Positions 26,730 to 36,238 of a stretch of 64,000 bases of DNA are shown here, piece after piece. Under the pieces are notes generated by a model, which was given only the letters and a program-made list of their open reading frames with translations, was not told the origin of the DNA and did not search any database. How positions within the stretch are numbered: the stretch's first letter is position 1; every line of letters begins with the position of its first letter. The stretch covers positions 186,001-250,000 of the forward strand of contig JWIH01000016.1 in NCBI GenBank assembly GCA_000814665.1. The letters run 5' to 3'. The position numbers and the translations under genes are program-made. Origin of the DNA: Pseudoalteromonas flavipulchra NCIMB 2033 = ATCC BAA-314. GTDB lineage: Bacteria; Pseudomonadota; Gammaproteobacteria; Enterobacterales; Alteromonadaceae.

Positions 26730-27344
26730 TTGAGCGAATATTTACCGATCGTTTCTTCCTTCGTTTTGGTTTTAAGCTTTGTTCCTTTGATTAGGAAGAT
26801 CCGTAAAAATCGCAGTGTGTCAGGTGTATCACTGTTAATGATGAGTTTTGGTGTTGCACAAAGCTCTTACTTTATTACCTACAACGTTTTCTTTGAACGT
26901 TTTTTTATGGTGCTGCCTTTTGTTGTTACAGGCTCTTTGAGCGCACTTATTTTATATTATTTTATTCGGTACAACGCAAGCTCGAAACAGCGTAATCAAT
27001 TAGCACTCTTGCTTGCTTTGTCGACGTTGCCATTTGGACTTTTATTGGCAAAGGACATCGAAGCAGCGGCGTTGTTAAACGCGTTAACTTACTTAGGGCT
27101 AGTGATGAGCTCAATTCGAGTTATGCCACAAACCTATAAAACGATAAAAAGCGGTGATGTCTCTAACTTAAGCGCTAGGTATTTCTCACTGCAGTTTTTA
27201 GCTGGAGGAATTGGATTGGCTGCTGAACTGAGCTTAGGTCATGTTAGTGTTGCTCACGTGTTGATGTTTGTGATGATTTTACTGACTAATGCCGCACAAT
27301 TAGGTTGTATTCAGTACTATCGCTCTAAACCTGCTTTAGCTTAG
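26730..27344 (+). CDS. PQ-loop repeat membrane protein
   Basis: This inner-membrane protein has about 204 residues and seven predicted helices. It has two PQ-loop-type repeats: the first near the N-terminus (SFVPLIRKIRKNRSVSGVSLLMMSFG), the second with VMPQTYKTIKSGDVSNLSARYF. The MtN3/SWEET/SemiSWEET families share this plan and usually move sugars or amino acids. The substrate here is unknown. No ATG fits the start. The frame opens with TTG at 26700, and a TTG at 26730 preceded by TTGGAG with a 6-base gap is preferred. A hairpin follows at 27364. Confidence 0.75.
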   Translation: MSEYLPIVSSFVLVLSFVPLIRKIRKNRSVSGVSLLMMSFGVAQSSYFITYNVFFERFFMVLPFVVTGSLSALILYYFIRYNASSKQRNQLALLLALSTLPFGLLLAKDIEAAALLNALTYLGLVMSSIRVMPQTYKTIKSGDVSNLSARYFSLQFLAGGIGLAAELSLGHVSVAHVLMFVMILLTNAAQLGCIQYYRSKPALA

Positions 27345-27363
27345 TGATATAACCAGACAAAAC

Positions 27364-27388
27364 AAGGGCTAGCAAATTGCTAGCCCTT
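27364..27388. terminator. Terminator hairpin after the PQ-loop gene
   Basis: The arms AAGGGCTAGCA and TGCTAGCCCTT form a perfect 11-bp stem with a 3-base loop, 19 bases after the stop. The following AACGTTTT gives a modest T tract. Confidence 0.7.
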
Positions 27389-27432
27389 AACGTTTTCGCT
27401 CATTTCACTCGCGTAATACAAAAGCTTTTGAG

Positions 27433-27897
27433 TTACGCTTCTAGCGCTTTTGTGATCATACGGTCGATATACGCTATATGTGCCTGATCGGCACCCCAAG
27501 CTGTACTCTTATCCAAAATACTCTGCAGCTGGAATAGTGCAGCGGCTTTTGCCAAATTGTCGTATTTGCTCGTTTTACTCAAGCGAGAAACGTACTCTAT
27601 TTGCTTGCAGGCTTTGGCTCAGTGTCGTTGCATTCTTATCAGCAACGAAAATAGCGGCGGTCAGGTTGTTCATCACTTCGTTTAGGCTGTATTCATTACC
27701 ATAGTACGCAGAGTCGTTGATACGTTGTAATACATTCGCGTGTAGTATTTGGTCTATTACAGACTTTTGAATGCCAAGTACCATCATATGGACCCGGTTT
27801 GGAAGATATCACCTTGGTCAACGCCTAGAGGGGCGATGTGAGCTGCTGCGAGGTCCATTACAGAGCCTGCTATGATACCTTGTGTTTTTGACTTGTC
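27433..27897 (-). pseudogene. Remnant of a zinc-dependent metalloprotease gene (DUF4953/DUF5117-like C-terminus)
   Basis: The minus strand holds protein fragments in three frames. The first reads TQGIIAGSVMDLAAAHIAPL followed by GVDQGDIFQTG. The next frame gives GPYD, a motif that follows the SVMD region in this protease family. A third frame continues with SVIDQILHANVLQRINDSAY and NEVMNNLTAAIF. A further shift near 27604 gives the terminal block from SKTSKYDNLAKAAALFQLQS to ITKALEA and a TAA at 27435-27433. The region between GPYD and the helical C-terminus is missing, as is the whole N-terminal catalytic part. It is therefore a deletion remnant. Family identity is from memory of the conserved blocks. 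Confidence 0.6.
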
Positions 27898-27949
27898 GCG
27901 TACTTATTTAGGGCCCCACAAAAGATAAATTGCATCTACTGCCGTTACT

Positions 27950-27982
27950 CTCCGATCCCGGAGTGAATGCTCCGATTTCGGA
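27950..27982 (+). promoter_or_regulatory. Twin palindromic upstream activator sites
   Basis: TCCGATCCCGGA (27951-27962) and TCCGATTTCGGA (27971-27982) are two near-identical palindromes with centres exactly 20 bp apart, that is two helical turns. They lie about 70-95 bp upstream of the sigma-54-type promoter, the usual place for an NtrC-family activator to bind as a pair of dimers. The regulator at 17377-18726 is the obvious candidate. Confidence 0.7.
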
Positions 27983-28045
27983 ATATCATCTGACTTTCGC
28001 AGTTACAATTTTTTTAACTTATTGAAATTTAAAGTTATTGAGTTT

Positions 28046-28061
28046 TGGCATAAATCTCGCT
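28046..28061 (+). promoter_or_regulatory. Sigma-54 (-24/-12) promoter of the ABC export operon
   Basis: TGGCATAAATCTCGCT has the -24 element TGGCAT and a -12 element TCGCT, with the GG and GC doublets at exactly the sigma-54 spacing. One base of the -12 TTGCT consensus differs. It lies 29 bases before the adaptor gene start, downstream of two palindromic activator sites. Confidence 0.7.
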
Positions 28062-28089
28062 CTTAGCGCTTAGTCAGTTAGGAGGGGAA

Positions 28090-29331
28090 ATGGATCTAGT
28101 CAAACCAGTGAAGCCAAAAAAAACCACACACTATATCGTTGTTGCCTGTTTAATGGCGGCGATATTTGTTTATTTGCTGTGGCAACAATGGGCGCCTCAT
28201 TCTAGTGTGATGCGCGCTGAAATACTGGTAGCGGAGGTGAAACAAGGTCCGTTTACCTTATCAGTAGATAGCTTTGGGGAATTACGTAGTGCTGAGCAGT
28301 TTTTATTAAACGCGCAAAGCGCGGCTATCGTTAAAACTATCCACCATAAAGCGGGCGCAATTGTGCACAAAGGTGAAGTGATCGCCGAGCTTGTGAGCCC
28401 AGACTTGGCGTTACAGGTTCAACAAGCCAAACAAGCTTTGCGTCAGTCGTGGGCAATAAAAGAGCAGCTGTTACTGACTCAACAAAGGGAGCTGTTAAAC
28501 GAACAAACACAGCTGATGCAAAAACAAGGCGCGCTAAAAACCTTAGTATTGCGTCACCGCGCGGAGCAAGACCTTGCACAACAAGGTATTATTTCCGCGC
28601 TGAACTTTGCCCAAACTGAAACCAGTTTGAGTGCCTTACAACATGAAATTACCATGCTAGAACAGCAAGCTAAACAGCTTCAAGCACTGCATGGTTCGGC
28701 GCTTACACTTGCCAACGAAGAAATTAACATTCGCGAGCAAGAACTCAATAACTTGCTGGAAAAACAACAACAACTGGAGATTAAAGCCAGCACTTCAGGG
28801 ATCATTGAGCGCATGCCTCTGGCGCTTGGGCAACGAGTCAATGTTGGTGACGAGTTAGCATTAATTGGCTCTAACCAGTCGTTGGTGGCGGTATTGTCTG
28901 TGCCACAATCTCAAGTGCGCTGGGTTGAAACTGGACAAGACGTGATGGTGAACATGCAGGCCAATAAAGTAAAAGGCGAAGTGATCCGAGTTGACCCGGT
29001 GGTGACAAACAATAGCGTGGAAGTAGAGGTGAGTTTACCTAATGCCTTACCGAAGCAGGCGCGAGCGCAGCTGAGTATCTCTGCCAGCATCGCCATTAAG
29101 CATCTTGCCAATGCCACCTATGTGCAGCGCCCCGCCAATGCCAAAGAAAATCAAACGCAGACCTTATTTGCCCTGACTAGTGATGATAGCGCAAAGCCAG
29201 TAGAAATCACCTTTGGTGCTTCAACTGGGAAATATATTGTTATAGATTCTGGCGTTGAAGCTGGGAGACGATTAATCATTTCTGATCTAGCCTATCTTGC
29301 CAGTCTAGATGAGACAATCTTATTAAAGTAG
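28090..29331 (+). CDS. HlyD/MacA-like periplasmic adaptor of an ABC exporter
   Basis: This 413-residue membrane-fusion protein has one N-terminal helix (about residues 16-36). A barrel-sandwich hybrid follows (GAIVHKGEVIAELVSPDLALQ), then a long coiled-coil hairpin (about 110-215, rich in Q, L and E). The second lipoyl half (IEMPLALGQRVNVGDELALIG-like) and a beta-barrel domain follow. It would link the ABC permeases downstream to an outer-membrane channel, for export of a peptide, toxin or drug. GGAGGGG precedes the ATG. It is the first gene of a four-gene operon with a sigma-54 promoter. Confidence 0.88.
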   Translation: MDLVKPVKPKKTTHYIVVACLMAAIFVYLLWQQWAPHSSVMRAEILVAEVKQGPFTLSVDSFGELRSAEQFLLNAQSAAIVKTIHHKAGAIVHKGEVIAELVSPDLALQVQQAKQALRQSWAIKEQLLLTQQRELLNEQTQLMQKQGALKTLVLRHRAEQDLAQQGIISALNFAQTETSLSALQHEITMLEQQAKQLQALHGSALTLANEEINIREQELNNLLEKQQQLEIKASTSGIIERMPLALGQRVNVGDELALIGSNQSLVAVLSVPQSQVRWVETGQDVMVNMQANKVKGEVIRVDPVVTNNSVEVEVSLPNALPKQARAQLSISASIAIKHLANATYVQRPANAKENQTQTLFALTSDDSAKPVEITFGASTGKYIVIDSGVEAGRRLIISDLAYLASLDETILLK

Positions 29332-29341
29332 GAATATCAAA

Positions 29342-30046
29342 ATGATAGTGCTTAAAAATATCAATAAAGTGTTCGAAACCGAAGAGCTGCAAACACACGC
29401 ACTGAGAAATATTTCACTGGAAATAGCAAAAGGCGATTTTATTTCGATCTCTGGCCCCTCTGGTTGTGGTAAATCTACTTTGTTATCCATCATTGGTTTA
29501 ATTGACCAAGCAACAAGTGGCAGTTATACGATTGGTGCTCATGATGTAACAACCCTGACGCTTGATCAGGCCGCTGAGCTTCGCAATGAGCATATTGGGT
29601 TTGTCTTTCAGGCCTTTAATCTCATTGATGAAATTTCGGTATTCGATAACGTCGCTTTACCCCTAAAGTATCGTCCTGAGAAGTTGAGTAAGGCTGAAGT
29701 AAAGCTACGAGTCGAGTATTGTTTACAAAAGGTTGGATTGTCTCATCGTGTTCAACACAAGCCAAATCAGTTATCAGGCGGGCAGCAGCAGCGTGTCGCG
29801 ATTGCTCGTGCTTTGGTGACTGAGCCAAGCATTCTACTGGTGGACGAACCGACGGGTAACTTAGATTCGAAAAGTGGCGATCAGGTGATGCAATTAATCG
29901 CTGAATTGCATCAACAAGGAACCACAGTTTGTATGGTGACACACGATCCACGTTATGCCGATATGGCTCCAAGGCAGGTGAAATTGTTTGATGGTGAGCT
30001 GTTAGGCACCGTCGCTTCTGCTCAATCTGTTAGTCAACGAGCATAG
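29342..30046 (+). CDS. ABC transporter ATP-binding protein (MacB/LolD type)
   Basis: This 234-residue cytosolic ATPase has Walker [10 protein letters not shown] (about residues 39-47), the Q loop in [10 protein letters not shown], signature LSGGQQQR, Walker [13 protein letters not shown] and the switch His in [10 protein letters not shown]. The family energises mechanotransmission-type FtsX-like permeases, which push substrate across the outer membrane through the adaptor. The gene sits 10 bases after the adaptor and 10 bases before the first permease. Confidence 0.95.
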   Translation: MIVLKNINKVFETEELQTHALRNISLEIAKGDFISISGPSGCGKSTLLSIIGLIDQATSGSYTIGAHDVTTLTLDQAAELRNEHIGFVFQAFNLIDEISVFDNVALPLKYRPEKLSKAEVKLRVEYCLQKVGLSHRVQHKPNQLSGGQQQRVAIARALVTEPSILLVDEPTGNLDSKSGDQVMQLIAELHQQGTTVCMVTHDPRYADMAPRQVKLFDGELLGTVASAQSVSQRA

Positions 30047-30056
30047 AGAGGGCACC

Positions 30057-32441
30057 ATGCAAGTGTTCAACTTAGGCCGTGCAAATATTTACCATGTTAG
30101 TGTGGTGACTACGCTGAGCTGCGTATTCGTTGTGATGCTGGTCGCAATGGGGATGTTACATAGCCTGTATTTCTCACCTCTACCATACCCGGATTCAGAA
30201 CGTATTGTTAAACTTGAATACCCGATGTTTGATGAAAATGGCAACGAGAGCAGCGAAGCCTTTAACTATCCATCATTGATGTATTTATACGAGCATAAAC
30301 CTGCCGCAATGGAGCAACTGGCGATGGTGCATTATGCGGAGCAATTGCTTACTTCGGATGCTGATGCGCCTCAAGTTGAATCGGCTTATGTCTCGCCCGA
30401 GTGGTTTAGTATTTTTGATATGTCGCTTGCGATGGGGCGGGTTATTACTGAACCTGTCGATGAGAGCAGCCCTGTCGCTGTGCTGAGCTATCAAGCTTGG
30501 CAAAGTCACTTCAATGGTGACCCTGATATTTTAAATAAAACGCTGCGTCTGGATGAGCGGGAGTTTACGATTGTCGGTGTCGCAGCAGAGCAATTTTATG
30601 AGCCCAACTTAAAAAAGCTCACGCACAACACTGCGGTATGGCTACCTTGGCAATACAACCTAACCTCAGAGGAAGCTAAACCTTACTGGTGGAACCGTTA
30701 TGCGCTTAACTTGATGGTGGGTAAACTAGCTACAGGGGTGGAGCATGAACAAGTCAGCCTCTCGCTTTCCAACGAAATGAACACACTTTGGCGCAGCAAA
30801 GTGAGCGACAGTGAGTATTTTGCGAAGTGGCATATTGGCATTCGTGCGATGCCTTTGAAATCAATTATGCTCGGTAAGTCTCCCTTATTGTTATTTGGAA
30901 TGTTTGTGGTATCGCTTGGCTTACTCGGTATAGCACTCTTAAATATCAGTAACTTATACCTTGCTAGACTCAGCCAGATCCAGCGCAGGCTGGCAATTCA
31001 AGCGGTGGTGGGAGCAAAAATAAGCGATATTGCGCTGATGCAGTGGTTACCGTTGCTAGCACTTTGCTCAGTATCACTCGTGGTTGCAATTGGCGCGTCT
31101 TATGTTATTTGCCTGTGGCTACAGACAGAACTCGTGGGACTGTTGCCGCAAGCGCAGCTGATTTCGTTAACCTGGCAAAGTGTGCTCGCATTAGCACTGG
31201 TCGCTTTATTGACGAGCTGGCTATTGTTGTTAGCTGGAATGTCAGCAATTCGCTTTCGTCACTTAACGCACATGCTAAAACAAAGTGGCAAGGGCACTGC
31301 TGTTGTTGTGAGTGCGCGAGTGCAACGGATCATGGCGGTGAGTCAGTTAAGTATTTCTATTATCTTGACCTTCTTCTGCTTCAATGTCGGTGTTGCTGCC
31401 ATATCTCATCTCAACAATGCTTATGCGGTAGATCTCACGAATAAATACGAAGTCACGTTTTATGCCCCTGATACTATGCCGAGAGACGAATATCAAGAAG
31501 TCATGCGTCAAGCCAGTGAAGCCCTAGGGAATACCGCAGAAGTAATCGCGGTGAGTCGAAGCCGTTCACCCATCGGGCAAGGTGTTGGCACTTGGTCATT
31601 GCAAGAAGTCGAGACGCTTGAACGCGTGCATCCGGTTGGCCGAGTTGTGGATAGTGGTTATCTTGAGTTTTTTTCTTTGCCGTTACTACAAGGTCAGTTT
31701 TTCGATAGTGAAGCGGTGCGCCGCGGTGAGCAGCAGTTAATTATCAATAAAACCTTTGCTGAGCAGCTAGGTGGAGAGGAAAAGGCGCTAGGCAAGCGCC
31801 TTAGCTTTAACATTGCCGACGAAGACGCGGCATTTGAAATTATTGGTGTCGTTGCTGATTTAGCCGTGCCAGGCGAACCCGCACTGCCCCATGTGTATCG
31901 AGCAGTACAAGGAAGTAATACGGCGTTAATTAAGACTAAGCAGCCGGTTACTAAATCCCATTTTGCAGCGCTGCTTACGCAAGTTCATCCAGCATTGAAA
32001 ATCTTTAGTTTTAAATCACTTACTGCGCAGCGTGAGCAATACTTGTTGACCGATACCTTGGTTACCTATGGAGCACTATTTATCTTTGCGTTGGCGTTGT
32101 TGCTCGTGATTATTGGCCTGTTTGGTGTCTTTCGTTATAGCCAATCACTCAAAGCTTCTTATTACGGCACGAAAATGGTGCTGGGTGCCAAACACAGCGA
32201 TCTCACTCGAGAGGATCTTACTACCCACTTTAAGCACATAGGTATTGCGTTAATGATCTCCCTGACAGGGGGTTTATTATTGTCGCCATACTTTCAGCAA
32301 ACATTTAATGTGGCAGAGTTTTCGATTGCGGCTGTGGGGATAGTGTTGGTGTCGAGTTCGTGTTTGTACTTTTCACTACAGCAAATACTGCGCAGGCCAC
32401 TCAACGCATTAATCAACCCATCTGAATTAGTGAAGGGATAA
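30057..32441 (+). CDS. Double-FtsX ABC permease, first copy
   Basis: This 794-residue permease has an N-terminal helix (about 12-35), a MacB-type periplasmic core with LPYPDSERIVKLEYP and VVGVAAEQFYEP segments, and three helices at about 275-395. A second half repeats this plan: helix near 425-445, a second periplasmic domain and three C-terminal helices. It should form a heterodimer with the next protein. Short loops with VVGAKISDIALMQW and VLGAKHSDLTRED are the FtsX coupling motifs. It ends 2 bases before the next gene. Confidence 0.88.
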   Translation: MQVFNLGRANIYHVSVVTTLSCVFVVMLVAMGMLHSLYFSPLPYPDSERIVKLEYPMFDENGNESSEAFNYPSLMYLYEHKPAAMEQLAMVHYAEQLLTSDADAPQVESAYVSPEWFSIFDMSLAMGRVITEPVDESSPVAVLSYQAWQSHFNGDPDILNKTLRLDEREFTIVGVAAEQFYEPNLKKLTHNTAVWLPWQYNLTSEEAKPYWWNRYALNLMVGKLATGVEHEQVSLSLSNEMNTLWRSKVSDSEYFAKWHIGIRAMPLKSIMLGKSPLLLFGMFVVSLGLLGIALLNISNLYLARLSQIQRRLAIQAVVGAKISDIALMQWLPLLALCSVSLVVAIGASYVICLWLQTELVGLLPQAQLISLTWQSVLALALVALLTSWLLLLAGMSAIRFRHLTHMLKQSGKGTAVVVSARVQRIMAVSQLSISIILTFFCFNVGVAAISHLNNAYAVDLTNKYEVTFYAPDTMPRDEYQEVMRQASEALGNTAEVIAVSRSRSPIGQGVGTWSLQEVETLERVHPVGRVVDSGYLEFFSLPLLQGQFFDSEAVRRGEQQLIINKTFAEQLGGEEKALGKRLSFNIADEDAAFEIIGVVADLAVPGEPALPHVYRAVQGSNTALIKTKQPVTKSHFAALLTQVHPALKIFSFKSLTAQREQYLLTDTLVTYGALFIFALALLLVIIGLFGVFRYSQSLKASYYGTKMVLGAKHSDLTREDLTTHFKHIGIALMISLTGGLLLSPYFQQTFNVAEFSIAAVGIVLVSSSCLYFSLQQILRRPLNALINPSELVKG

Positions 32442-32443
32442 GC

Positions 32444-34813
32444 ATGACATTATGGCATAAGCTATTGAGGCGAATGAGGTATAGGCTAAATCTAATGTTA
32501 GTTGTGTTATTGAGCGGCGCTTTCGCCGCTATGATAATGAGTATTGGCTTATCATGGCAAGCTTATCAGCCGCTACCTTACCCGCAAAGTGATAAACTCG
32601 TTTGGCTGCAAGGGGATATGTTAGATGAACATGACAAGGCGATCATGGAAAATGCTATCTCCACGCCTGTTGCGTGGCAGCTTGCTCAAGACAAGCAATT
32701 GTTTGATAAAGCCTCCGCAGTCTTGTATAGCCACAGCTTACTACGTGGTTCAGTGGTTGAGCCGAGGATTGAGACAACTTACGTCAGTGATGATTTCTTT
32801 TCGCTCTTTAATATTGCTTTAAAAGAAGGGAGGTGGTTTTCCCAAAGTAATGAGCTTGGTACAGCACCTAACGAAGTCGTTGTGACAGAGTGCTTTGTGC
32901 AGCAATATTTTCCTGATGAAAATATTATAGAACAGAGCATTCAACTTGATGATCGTCGTTATATCGTGGTGGGAGTGGTCGCGTGCGATGAGTCTGAACC
33001 GCAGTTATATCAATCTAACCGGATGAGTGAGGTATTCTTACCATTTGCGCAGATGATGGGTGAACGTATTACGGGTATGGATCACTTGGCGGTAAGAAGC
33101 GACTTATTTCTTGCGGGTCGCATAAAACAAGAAAATGCGCAGCTGCAATTAATGCTTTTGCAAGCGCAGTTTCAAGCTGCATTTGAGCAAGCTCAATTAG
33201 AACAAGGGATATCTGGTCGTGCGACGCTCAGATTTTCGTTGTCACCACTTGCTGATAAATTAAAAGGGCAGCTAAGAACAACGACGCAATGGTTAGCATT
33301 TGCAGGCGTTGGGCTGCTTGTCATCACCTTAGTGAATGCATTTTCACTCTACTTGCTAGACTTTAAAGCCAAACAAAACCAGCTGGCATTGGCGATTGTA
33401 CTCGGTGCTAAGCGCGGCAATCTGCAACTCGAACAGTGGCGTTATATTGCCTTGATTTTTTTGTTTGCGTCATTGCTTGCTATAGGGATAGCGAATGCTG
33501 GCATTTGGCTAATGCTGTTTTGGTCGAAGGAAACCCTAGCCCATGCTGTTTGGCTAACGCTGCCTTGGTGGAGCTGCTTGTTGGTGGTTGTCTTTGCTCA
33601 ACTCTGCGCATTGGTGTTTGTAAAACTGGCAATGTCTCAGGTGTCATTTAAGGATATTCGTAGTCAACTAAGTGGCTCAGGAAAGGGACAGGTCAAACAA
33701 TTACCTAAGGCAATGAGCCAAGCCTTACTCGGATTGCAAATTGGTGTGGGTATAGTCACAATGAGCTTTGCATTTTGGCTATTGAGTTACTTTGGCGGGC
33801 AGCTAAATACCTCAAGTGGTTTTAACTCAAATAACCTTTATTTTGTTGAGTTACAGCAAAGTAACTACGACCGCAGCTCAGATGCTATTCAAGCAAGATA
33901 TAATCAAGCGATCATAAACCTGTCGGCGCTTAGACAGCTCCCAAGTGTCGAGAGTGCTGCTCTGGCTGGCGTATTACCCCACGAGTTTGTATTTCTGGAG
34001 CCGCTAAGCTTAGTTGATGATGGCAGCGACTCAGTCGTTGCTTATTTACAGCTCAGCGGGCCAAATTACTTTAGCACCTCAGGCCTAAGATTTATTGCTG
34101 GTGGCGGATTCTCTGAGGATGACCTAGCTATCAATAGCTCGGGGAAAAAAGTGGTGCTCAATCAGCTTTTAGCACAGCGCCTTGGCGTAACAGCAGCAGA
34201 TATCGGCATGACTATCTACGACAGAAATCAGCGCCCTATTACCCTTGTGGGTATTGTCGAAAATACCTTTAGTCATACCTCCCAAGCACAAGCCTTGGCT
34301 TATCTACCTTTTAATTTTATTAGTGGAAATATTCTGGTGCGAGCCAAAGCGGGAGAGGAATTAGACTTGCATACGGTTACTGCCTTGTACAAACAACAAA
34401 ACCCAAGCCAATCTATTTTAAAGCTCGTCGATATTAAATTACGTATGCAGCAACTCAACAAAACAGCCAAGCTGAGCTTTTTAGCTGGGCTGATGATCGC
34501 ACTGATGATGTTGATACAGGTAATTGCTGGTATGTATGGTTTGCTCGGCTACCTCGCTATATTAAATGCGCCAGTCTTTAATATTAAGCGTTTAGTCGGT
34601 GCTAAGGTACGCGATGTTCTTATTGAGCAGTGTTGGAGTCGGGCTTCTCTCGTGTTAGTCGCGGTGGTTATTGCTGTTTTCTTGTCTTTAGTTGTAGCGA
34701 GTATGTTTGGCATCTTGAGTCCGCTGCTTGGGATCTATCTGTTGTTCTCTATCGTATTGGTAGGCTGTATCGTTCTAGTGCTTGAGCTTCATCATGTCAC
34801 TAAGCAGATTTAG
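32444..34813 (+). CDS. Double-FtsX ABC permease, second copy
   Basis: This 789-residue permease is a paralogue of the preceding one with the same two-half plan and the similar opening QPLPYPQSDKLVWLQGD. FtsX-type coupling loops read VLGAKRGNLQLEQW and LVGAKVRDVLIEQC. An AGGGATAAGC site precedes the ATG. Two different permeases with one ATPase and one adaptor suggest a heterodimeric exporter. The substrate is not readable. No outer-membrane channel gene is in the operon, so a TolC-like protein from elsewhere is assumed. Confidence 0.88.
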   Translation: MTLWHKLLRRMRYRLNLMLVVLLSGAFAAMIMSIGLSWQAYQPLPYPQSDKLVWLQGDMLDEHDKAIMENAISTPVAWQLAQDKQLFDKASAVLYSHSLLRGSVVEPRIETTYVSDDFFSLFNIALKEGRWFSQSNELGTAPNEVVVTECFVQQYFPDENIIEQSIQLDDRRYIVVGVVACDESEPQLYQSNRMSEVFLPFAQMMGERITGMDHLAVRSDLFLAGRIKQENAQLQLMLLQAQFQAAFEQAQLEQGISGRATLRFSLSPLADKLKGQLRTTTQWLAFAGVGLLVITLVNAFSLYLLDFKAKQNQLALAIVLGAKRGNLQLEQWRYIALIFLFASLLAIGIANAGIWLMLFWSKETLAHAVWLTLPWWSCLLVVVFAQLCALVFVKLAMSQVSFKDIRSQLSGSGKGQVKQLPKAMSQALLGLQIGVGIVTMSFAFWLLSYFGGQLNTSSGFNSNNLYFVELQQSNYDRSSDAIQARYNQAIINLSALRQLPSVESAALAGVLPHEFVFLEPLSLVDDGSDSVVAYLQLSGPNYFSTSGLRFIAGGGFSEDDLAINSSGKKVVLNQLLAQRLGVTAADIGMTIYDRNQRPITLVGIVENTFSHTSQAQALAYLPFNFISGNILVRAKAGEELDLHTVTALYKQQNPSQSILKLVDIKLRMQQLNKTAKLSFLAGLMIALMMLIQVIAGMYGLLGYLAILNAPVFNIKRLVGAKVRDVLIEQCWSRASLVLVAVVIAVFLSLVVASMFGILSPLLGIYLLFSIVLVGCIVLVLELHHVTKQI

Positions 34814-35056
34814 GGTGATAAATGTGACAAAAAGCCGAAAAAATTGTTATATAACTCACAAAAATCGCACTTAGAAAGATCTTTATAAATCAAAGGTTTT
34901 GATGCTTAATTGTTTGAAATTACTTTATAATTTCCGCTGTTTTTAGATAGTTATAAAAAGTTGTTCTAAAGGTGTAACAGATTCTTACAAATGTCACATC
35001 CGAGAACGCGCTAAACTTGGTACTATACGGTCAGGAAATTATCAATAGGTACTGTC
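34814..35056 (+). other. Intergenic region upstream of the RND efflux genes
   Basis: This 243-base A/T-rich gap presumably holds the promoter of the RND pair. A TACTAT-like -10 occurs around 35020-35030, but no convincing -35 partner or operator stands out. No terminator hairpin was seen after the permease gene. Confidence 0.4.
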
Positions 35057-36223
35057 ATGCAAGCTAAAACTTTAAAATGGATTCTACCCTTTACCGTGCT
35101 TATAGTCGGTGTTGTCGGATTTATGTTCGTCAATGCCGTTGCTAAGAGTGAACCTGAGAAGCAAGAAGTCGATTCTCGTCCTGTTGTTGAAGTTGAAACT
35201 CTCGCTGCGCAAGATCACCAAGTTGTGATCCAAAGCTATGGCGAAGTAAAACCGCTAGAAAGTACACAACTTTCTATTCAAGTATCGGGCGAAGTTGAAT
35301 ACTGGCACCCTAACTTTGTTGAAGGCGGTGTGGTACAAAAAGGCGAAGTGTTACTGCGTATTGAGCAAGATAACTACGAAGCCGCGTTACTACATGCAGA
35401 AGCAGAACTTGCCAGAGCCGAGGCGCAGCTTATCGAAGAGCAAGCACAAGCTGATGTAGCTGCTGATGAAGCAAGAAGATTTCCAAATAAAAAGCATACC
35501 GACCTATTTTTACGTAAACCGCAGGTCATGAGCGCCAAAGCCTCAGTAAAATCGGCAAAAGCTGCACTGCAGCGTGCAAAGCGAGACCTAGAAAACTGCG
35601 AAGTTATCGCGCCTTATAACGCACTAGTGGTGAAGAAAGACGTTGGTCTTGGTCAGTTCGTTTCTATGGGTAGCTCAGTTGGTACGGTCAATAACATCGA
35701 AACTGCGGAAGTGATTATTCCTATCGCGGGTTTTGATTCTGTGTTTTTACCTGAGCGAGTGTCAGGCCTTGCTGCTACGGTTTATCAACGTGGTGTGAGT
35801 GCTTTCACTCGTGAAGCGGTAATTGATAGAGATTTAGGTACTGTTGACCAACAAACGCGTATGAACAACTTGGTGGTGCGTATTAACGACCCGTACGGTC
35901 TTACAACGCGCCAGCCAGCGATAAAATACGGTACGTATGTACAAGTTAGCTTTGCGGGTAAAACGTTAAAACAAATCTACCGTCTACCTCAGGATATCGT
36001 GAATAATCAGTCGGTTTGGTTGCTTAATCAAGATAACCAGCTTGAGCCACGTAAAGTGCAAGTTATCCGCGAAGAGGGTGAGTTCTTCCTAATTGGTGAT
36101 GGCATCACAAGTCGCGATAAAGTGGTCATGACACCACCTGAATATCCACAAAAAGGCATGGAAGTTAAAGTTGCTGGCACGGACTCCTCATCAAAGCCAA
36201 GTAGTCAGCCGGAAAAGCTGTAA
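35057..36223 (+). CDS. RND efflux periplasmic adaptor
   Basis: This 388-residue membrane-fusion protein has an N-terminal hydrophobic anchor (about residues 8-28). The lipoyl half-motif HPNFVEGGVVQKGEVLLRIE follows, then a coiled-coil hairpin (about 100-180, rich in A and E/K), the second lipoyl half (APYNALVVKKDVGLGQFVS) and a beta barrel with membrane-proximal domain. It would connect the following RND pump to an outer-membrane channel. The pump starts 15 bases downstream, so the two form an operon. Confidence 0.9.
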   Translation: MQAKTLKWILPFTVLIVGVVGFMFVNAVAKSEPEKQEVDSRPVVEVETLAAQDHQVVIQSYGEVKPLESTQLSIQVSGEVEYWHPNFVEGGVVQKGEVLLRIEQDNYEAALLHAEAELARAEAQLIEEQAQADVAADEARRFPNKKHTDLFLRKPQVMSAKASVKSAKAALQRAKRDLENCEVIAPYNALVVKKDVGLGQFVSMGSSVGTVNNIETAEVIIPIAGFDSVFLPERVSGLAATVYQRGVSAFTREAVIDRDLGTVDQQTRMNNLVVRINDPYGLTTRQPAIKYGTYVQVSFAGKTLKQIYRLPQDIVNNQSVWLLNQDNQLEPRKVQVIREEGEFFLIGDGITSRDKVVMTPPEYPQKGMEVKVAGTDSSSKPSSQPEKL

Positions 36224-36238
36224 CAGCAAGGAGCGACC

